64,000 nucleotides of DNA, from assembly GCF_024172185.1 (NCBI RefSeq), contig NZ_JAMZEC010000001.1:7973001-8037000 (forward strand), read 5' to 3'. The notes beneath the pieces were generated by a model, which saw only the letters and a program-made list of their open reading frames with translations, did not search any database and was not told the DNA's origin. Source of the DNA: Nonomuraea roseoviolacea subsp. carminata (GTDB lineage: Bacteria; Actinomycetota; Actinomycetes; Streptosporangiales; Streptosporangiaceae). The position numbers and the translations under genes are program-made. Of the stretch, positions 61,620 to 64,000 are shown one piece after another. Position 1 is the first letter of the stretch, and each line of letters opens with the position of its first letter.

Positions 61620-62766
61620 CGGCCTGGAGGCGCTCGTTGAGGTAGCGGCGGGCCGCGTTCGCGCTGACGACCATGTCGGCGACCAGGCCGGCGGTCAGGT
61701 CGGCGCAGGCCCGGGCGCCCGCCGCGGCCCGGGGCAGCATCCGGTTCTCGTAGGCGCGCACCGCCTCGTCCAGACCGTCGTGGACGACGACGGCCTCGGC
61801 GAGGTCGGCGCCGTCGAGCATGGCGAGGTTGGCGCCGATGCCGGCCGGGGGCATGAGGTGGGCGGCGTCGCCGAGCAGCGTGACCCCCGGGACGTGGTCC
61901 CAGGTGTGCCCGACGGGCAGGACGTGCAGGGGCCGGTTGGCGAAGCCGCCGTCGGAGTCGCGGATGAGGTCGAGCAGGCTGTCGTGCCAGCCGTCGAACA
62001 CCGCGAGGAGGTGGCGGCGCACGGCGGCGTCGTCGTCGAGGTCCACGCCGGCGGCGACGTGCCAGTCCCGGGGGACTTCCAGCATGGCGTAGACGCGGAT
62101 GTGGCCGCCGCTGTTGCGCTGGGCCGACAGCATGGTGCGGCCGGACTTGGCCACCATGGTGCCGTTGCCGATCAGGCGCGCCGACGCGGGATGGCGGGTG
62201 TCGGCGTCGTCGAGGCGGGTCTCGACGATGGTGTCGCCCAGGTAGGCGGGTCTGGCGTCCGAGAGCGCGGGCCGGATCCGCGACCACGCGCCGTCGGCGC
62301 CGACGACCAGGTCGAACTCCTCGGTCGTGCCGTCGGCGAAGCGCAGGCGGGCGGTCCCGTCGCCGGTCGGGGTGACCCCGGCGGCCGGGCGTCCCCACCG
62401 GACCGTGCCGGGGGCGAGGGATTCGAGGAACAGGCCGCGCAACTGGCCGCGGTCGATCTCGGGCGCGTTGCCCGGCCCGTCGGTGGGGTGCTCGTGGAAG
62501 ATCAGCTCGCCCGTGAAGGGGTCCAGGCCGCGCAGTTCCTGCCCTTCGGGGCGGGCCAGGGCGCCGAACTCCGCGAACAGGCCCGCGGCGCGCAGCGCGG
62601 CCTGTCCGGTGTCGACGTGCAGGTCCAGCATGCCGCCCTGCCGGCGGGCGTGGGCTGAGGTCTCGCGCTCGAACACGGTGACCTGCCGGCCGTGCCGCTG
62701 GAGGGTGCGGGCGCAGGTGAGGCCGCCGATGCCGGCGCCGACGACGGCGATGCGGGGAGAGGTCAT
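61603..62766 (-). CDS. FAD-dependent monooxygenase, TetX/PHBH-like
   Basis: A 387-residue flavoprotein with the FAD dinucleotide motif VGAGIGGLTCARTL, the second motif region DLVVGADGAWS and the third, LLGDAAHLMPP, which also binds the ribityl chain. The family (class A flavin hydroxylases) uses NAD(P)H and O2 to hydroxylate aromatic or polyketide compounds; TetX-like members inactivate tetracyclines, but that is not shown here. The ATG at 62764-62766 follows GAAGGGA. It is divergent from a TetR gene with a long inverted repeat between, its probable repressor. Confidence 0.9.
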   Translation of the reverse strand: MTSPRIAVVGAGIGGLTCARTLQRHGRQVTVFERETSAHARRQGGMLDLHVDTGQAALRAAGLFAEFGALARPEGQELRGLDPFTGELIFHEHPTDGPGNAPEIDRGQLRGLFLESLAPGTVRWGRPAAGVTPTGDGTARLRFADGTTEEFDLVVGADGAWSRIRPALSDARPAYLGDTIVETRLDDADTRHPASARLIGNGTMVAKSGRTMLSAQRNSGGHIRVYAMLEVPRDWHVAAGVDLDDDAAVRRHLLAVFDGWHDSLLDLIRDSDGGFANRPLHVLPVGHTWDHVPGVTLLGDAAHLMPPAGIGANLAMLDGADLAEAVVVHDGLDEAVRAYENRMLPRAAAGARACADLTAGLVADMVVSANAARRYLNERLQAARPTG

Positions 62767-62831
62767 GGCGCGAAGGTCCCTTCGTCTCGGAACGCGCCGG
62801 AGGCCCGGCGCGCGACCAGGAAACCATATCC

Positions 62832-62864
62832 ACTTCGAAAGTGTAGTGACTAGCCTTTCGAAGT
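62832..62864. promoter_or_regulatory. TetR operator ACTTCGAAAG-N13-CTTTCGAAGT
   Basis: Two perfect inverted 10-bp arms (62832-62841 and 62855-62864) sit in the 126-bp gap between the monooxygenase and TetR genes. The left arm is itself the centre of CACTT-CGA-AAGTG. Spacing and location fit a TetR dimer-of-dimers site shared by both promoters. Confidence 0.75.
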
Positions 62865-62892
62865 AACTGCGCGTTGACGGTAGGCTGAGCCC

Positions 62893-63519
62893 GTGACCGA
62901 ACCCCTCGGGCGCCGCGAACGCAAGAAGGCGCAGACCCGCCAGGCGCTGGCCGACGCCGCGCTGCGGCTGTTCCTCGAACGCGGCTACGACAACGTCGGC
63001 GTCAAGGACGTCGCCGAGGCCGCCGACGTGGCGGTGACCACCCTGTTCAAGCACTTCCCCAGCAAGGAGGCCCTGGTCTTCGACCTCGACGCCGACCTCG
63101 AGGCCGCGCTCGTCGCGGCGGTGCGCGAGCGCCCCGCCGGCCGGTCGATCCCGGCGGCCCTGCGGGAGCACGTCCTGGAGTGGGCGGTCAAGGTCGCCGC
63201 GGACGAGCGGGGTGCCCGCCTCGCGCGCATGGTCGAGGACACCCCGGCGCTGAGCGCGTACGCGCGGCGCATGTGGACGCGTCATGAGAGCGCCCTCGCG
63301 CGCGCCATCGCCGAGGAGACCGGGGCGCCGGCCGGCGACCTCGCCTGCGCCGCGCTGGCCCGCTTCGCGCTCGAAGCCGCCGACCTCGTCCAGCGGGACG
63401 CCGACCCGGGCGGGGCCGCGACGGTGGTCTTCGACCTGCTCGAACGGGGCTGGACGGCCGCCGGTCGCGAGCAGGCCGGCGGCGCCGAGCCATGGGCGGC
63501 GGCTACGCCGGAGGGGTGA
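62893..63519 (+). CDS. TetR/AcrR family transcriptional regulator
   Basis: A 208-residue repressor with the N-terminal helix-turn-helix (VGVKDVAEAADVAVTTLFKHF) and a C-terminal ligand domain (TetR_C). The GTG at 62893 lies six bases after TAGGCT, with no ribosome site, so translation is probably leaderless. It faces the FAD monooxygenase across a perfect inverted repeat and should repress it until the monooxygenase substrate or a relative binds. Its 3' end overlaps the convergent tautomerase by 17 bases. Confidence 0.92.
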   Translation: MTEPLGRRERKKAQTRQALADAALRLFLERGYDNVGVKDVAEAADVAVTTLFKHFPSKEALVFDLDADLEAALVAAVRERPAGRSIPAALREHVLEWAVKVAADERGARLARMVEDTPALSAYARRMWTRHESALARAIAEETGAPAGDLACAALARFALEAADLVQRDADPGGAATVVFDLLERGWTAAGREQAGGAEPWAAATPEG

Positions 63520-63895
63520 CGTACTGGGCGATGCCGTGGCCGAGCGACCAGTCGATCGGCTCGTTCTCGGTCACGGTGACGAACACGTTGCGCGGGTCGG
63601 TACCCGCGTAGGCGTGGGCGAGCTCGGCGATCCGCCGGTACATCGCCTGCTTCTGCTCGGGCGTGCGGCCGGAGCGCATGGTGATCACGACGTAGACGAT
63701 GCCCTCGTCCCGGTGGATGCCCAGGTAGTCGCCGTAGCGCAGGGTGCCGTGGGCGCCGTCGTGGCCGGTGAGGATGTGGAAGCGGTCGTCGTCCGGGATG
63801 CCGATCGTCTCGACGAGGGCCTCGTGCACGGCGCGGCTGAGCGCGTCGAGCCGTCCGGGGTCGGCTCCGAGCGCGTCGATGCGGACGAGAGGCAT
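63503..63895 (-). CDS. Tautomerase (4-oxalocrotonate/MIF-like) family protein
   Basis: A 130-residue protein whose mature N-terminus is Pro (MPLVRID), the catalytic base of tautomerases after Met removal. The second half holds a matching strand and RPEQK-type helix (TPEQKQAMYRRIAELA). It isomerises enols or adds water in aromatic catabolism. The 3' end overlaps the TetR gene, and another gene ends one base before it on the same strand, so they form a unit. Confidence 0.9.
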   Translation of the reverse strand: MPLVRIDALGADPGRLDALSRAVHEALVETIGIPDDDRFHILTGHDGAHGTLRYGDYLGIHRDEGIVYVVITMRSGRTPEQKQAMYRRIAELAHAYAGTDPRNVFVTVTENEPIDWSLGHGIAQYVTPPA

Positions 63896-63896
63896 G

Positions 63897-64000
63897 TCAG
63901 CGGCCCTCCTTCGCAGGGGTCTGGCGGGTGAGCAGGGTGAGGGCGCCGTCCACGGCGCGCGCGTACGCCTCGGCGGAGCCGGCGGCGCGGGCGAGCACGT
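63897..64000 (-). CDS. Unidentified gene, C-terminus only
   Basis: The minus strand is open from the window end to TGA at 63897-63899, giving the last 33 residues (ending LLTRQTPAKEGR). Its stop lies one base before the tautomerase start, so the two are probably cotranscribed. The segment is Ala-rich and helical but too short to assign a family. Confidence 0.6.
   Translation of the reverse strand, partial: VLARAAGSAEAYARAVDGALTLLTRQTPAKEGR

Noticed and set aside
59777..62833. 1018-codon reverse frame across the cellulase and monooxygenase
   Set aside because: Spurious read-through frame on the strand opposite the cellulase; the monooxygenase is encoded in another frame of that strand.

Overview
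The window is 64 kb of very GC-rich DNA with dense, short-spaced genes, GTG starts, Tat-type lipoprotein signals, SARP/AfsR, ROK, LacI and Lrp/AsnC regulators, and cellulose- and sugar-uptake genes. This points to a filamentous actinomycete (Actinomycetota); a Streptosporangiaceae-like genome would fit, but the sequence alone does not prove the genus. No rRNA, tRNA, CRISPR array, integrase or insertion sequence was seen. The gene content looks like an accessory chromosomal arm rich in catabolism and regulation.

Layout. 1-5.3 kb: the 3' part of an NRPS-like adenylation-carrier protein, a metabolite:H+ symporter, an Asp/Glu-racemase-like enzyme divergent from a LysR regulator, and a DUF4142 secreted protein. 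5.4-15 kb: a polyol locus with a mannitol/arabitol-type dehydrogenase, xylulokinase (xylB), and a six-gene operon (Tat lipoprotein, two permeases, Zn-dehydrogenase, DeoR regulator, ATPase). It resembles the mtlEFGKDYZ logic of Pseudomonas fluorescens. 15-24 kb: a cupin gene under a promoter carrying TetR-type palindromes, a large AfsR/SARP regulator, small enzymes, a GlxA-type AraC regulator, and a TetR/NmrA-like divergon. 24-28 kb: an AsnC/azlCD divergon and a LysR-agmatinase-like pair. 28-34 kb: a LacI-controlled alpha-glucoside-type ABC importer with a GH13 enzyme but no own ATPase. 34-37 kb: a beheaded cupredoxin, an MFS carrier with a long disordered tail, and a ROK regulator.

37.3-44.5 kb: an orphan NarL-type response regulator behind a probable sensor-kinase remnant, an AsnC/LysE divergon, then amidohydrolase, AsnC, M20 peptidase and CocE-type hydrolase. 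44.6-50 kb: a WD40 lipoprotein, a GlsB-type membrane protein, a GH39-like lipoprotein and an SMI1/KNR4 membrane protein. 50-54.4 kb: a six-helix membrane protein divergent from a coupled sensor kinase, response regulator, MarR and kinase-like (APH) gene chain. 54.4-64 kb: DHFR-like protein, an SRPBCC gene behind four operator-like palindromes, a secreted beta-rich protein, multicopper oxidase, aldo/keto reductase, a CBM2-GH5 cellulase behind a perfect CebR/CelR box, an FAD monooxygenase divergent from its likely TetR repressor, a tautomerase and a partial gene.

The genes work mainly as independent sensor-effector modules: sugar and polyol import with catabolism, amino-acid export, cellulose breakdown, and redox chemistry. 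The clearest non-gene signals are operator palindromes built into promoters, several starts that sit 6-8 bases after a -10 box and so are probably leaderless, and two tandem duplications of about 37 bp that copy the 3' ends, including the stop codons, of unrelated genes. No clearly new multi-gene system could be demonstrated.
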